26,123 nt of DNA, taken from assembly GCA_045597045.1 (NCBI GenBank), contig JAZODN010000131.1, positions 1 through 26,123 on the forward strand. The letters are read 5' to 3'. The DNA comes from SIG588 sp045597045. Its GTDB lineage: Bacteria > Bacillota > Clostridia > Oscillospirales > Acutalibacteraceae. The notes beneath the pieces are model-generated. The model worked only from the letters and a program-made list of their open reading frames with translations. It was not told the origin of the DNA and made no database searches. Of this stretch, positions 25,212-26,123 are shown piece after piece (position 1 is the first letter of the stretch; each line of letters begins with the position of its first letter). Made by a program: the position numbers and the translations under genes.

Positions 25212-25976
25212 GTGAAGGTTAAACTGATTACGCATACCCCCGATCCTGAACAGACGATTGCGGTTGCTGCACGGCTGTGCTATTCGCCTGCCACTATTGA
25301 TGAGGTGAGCGAAGCGCTGACCCCCGAAAAAACGGCAAAATTTGTTGAGATGTTGGGTGATTTAGGGCACGACAGTCCCGTGGAGCATGCTACCTTTACC
25401 TTCGGAATTGAAGGCGTTTCTCGCTCGCTTTTGGCGGAAATTACCCGTCATCGCATTGCTTCCTTCAGCGTGCAGAGCCAGCGTTATGTGACCGAAAACA
25501 ATTTTTGCTATGTGACTCCGCCGGCAATTGCCGAGATTCCGGAAGCCGTTGAGGAGTTCCAGCGCGCCATGGCAGAGGACCAAGTGCATTATGAGCGCCT
25601 GGCTGATATGTTGCGTGCCAAGCACCGTGCCGCGTTTGAGGCCGAGGGCATGACACCGGAAGCCGCGGCAAAAGCGGCAGAAAAGCGTGCGATCGAGGAT
25701 GCGCGTTTTGTGCTCCCGAATGCGTGTACCACAAAAATTATCATGACAATGAACGTGCGCAGCTTGCGCAATTTCTTCCATCTGCGCTGCTGCAACCGCG
25801 CACAGTGGGAGATTCGTGCGCTGGCCACCGAAATGCTGCGCCTGTGCTACGGCGTGGCTCCCCATTTGTTTGCTAAATCCGGCCCCTCTTGCGTGTGCGG
25901 CCCTTGTCCGGAAGGAAAGATGTGCTGCGGCAAAACGGCAGAGGTACGTGCGAAATTTGCAGCTTTGAAGGAGTGA
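25212..25976 (+). CDS. thyX: flavin-dependent thymidylate synthase
   Basis: A 254-residue ThyX, which makes dTMP from dUMP using methylene-tetrahydrofolate, FAD and NADPH. The signature RHRx7S is present as RHRIASFSVQS (Arg79-Ser89), followed by QRY. LGHDSPVEHATFTF upstream and NVRSLRNFFHLRC near the C-terminal third are further family landmarks. The start is GTG at 25212, eight bases after AAAAGGAG; an in-frame GTG at 25203 lies within that site. The C-terminal tail is rich in Cys (227, 229, 232, 238, 239: CVCGPCPEGKMCCG). A CPEGKM-C-G tail is common in clostridial ThyX, but five Cys is more than I would expect. The next gene begins seven bases after its stop. Confidence 0.96.
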   Translation: MKVKLITHTPDPEQTIAVAARLCYSPATIDEVSEALTPEKTAKFVEMLGDLGHDSPVEHATFTFGIEGVSRSLLAEITRHRIASFSVQSQRYVTENNFCYVTPPAIAEIPEAVEEFQRAMAEDQVHYERLADMLRAKHRAAFEAEGMTPEAAAKAAEKRAIEDARFVLPNACTTKIIMTMNVRSLRNFFHLRCCNRAQWEIRALATEMLRLCYGVAPHLFAKSGPSCVCGPCPEGKMCCGKTAEVRAKFAALKE

Positions 25977-25983
25977 ATCGGCA

Positions 25984-26123
25984 ATGGGTCGCTTGATTGT
26001 GGTGGATGGCCTGGACGGATGCGGAAAAAGCACGCAGCTTGAACGCTTGAACGTGTATTTTCAGCAAAGTGGGATACCCTACAAACAAATTTCTTTTAAG
26101 TCGGAGGCCCAAGCGGTCTTAGG
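25984..26123 (+). CDS. tmk: thymidylate kinase-like P-loop kinase, 5' part only
   Basis: The 46 visible residues begin MGRLIVVDGLDGCGKSTQLE, a Walker A P-loop (GLDGCGKST) in the context typical of thymidylate kinase, which phosphorylates dTMP to dTDP. It has an ideal GAAGGAG site overlapping the end of thyX, and the pairing with a dTMP-producing enzyme supports the assignment. After QISF the sequence reads KSEAQAVLG, where clostridial thymidylate kinases usually continue FPxY or REP. The gene may therefore be a diverged dTMP kinase or another deoxynucleoside kinase. The rest lies beyond the window. Confidence 0.75.
   Translation, partial: MGRLIVVDGLDGCGKSTQLERLNVYFQQSGIPYKQISFKSEAQAVL

Overview
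The window looks like chromosome from an anaerobic, spore-forming member of the Clostridia, probably an Oscillospirales or Ruminococcaceae-type gut bacterium. The reasons are a Firmicutes-type housekeeping cluster around scpA/scpB, a GerW/YtfJ-family sporulation gene, flavin-dependent thymidylate synthase ThyX, strong Shine-Dalgarno sites, and secreted proteins ending in type I dockerins. The species cannot be fixed from this sequence alone.

Left flank (1-2033). The end of an HPr-family gene (+) meets a MATE efflux gene (-) at a bidirectional terminator. The MATE gene lies behind the ribosomal L28 gene rpmB (-), separated by a short hairpin. A good extended -10 promoter drives rpmB.

Housekeeping operon (2005-7507). 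One visible promoter is followed by eight tightly packed genes: an M50 site-2-type membrane protease, scpA and scpB (condensin partners), a DUF2953-like membrane protein, ytfJ, a DacF-type D-Ala-D-Ala carboxypeptidase, an RluB-type pseudouridine synthase and a small unknown protein. A strong terminator closes the run.

Central array (7580-25105). About 17.5 kb is filled by four consecutive paralogous genes of 1414, 1405, 1401 and 1398 codons. Each has its own TTGACA-type promoter, its own signal peptide and its own strong terminator. All four proteins share one layout: signal peptide, an N-terminal beta-sandwich resembling a carbohydrate-binding module, two successive beta-helix modules of the pectate-lyase-3 type, a C-terminal beta-sandwich, and a dockerin dyad ending in the same eight residues. 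They are probably secreted, displayed on one common cohesin-bearing partner, and act on or bind polysaccharide. No cohesin, scaffoldin, transporter or regulator gene is present here, so the substrate is unknown. This array is the most unusual part of the window.

Right flank (25150-26123). thyX is followed by the start of a thymidylate kinase-like gene. The pair would make dTMP and then dTDP. A 14-base inverted repeat overlaps the thyX -35 element.

No tRNA, rRNA, CRISPR array, insertion sequence or phage gene was recognised. There is no gene-free stretch longer than 300 bases; the longest gaps (about 185-240 bases) hold the promoters and terminators listed.
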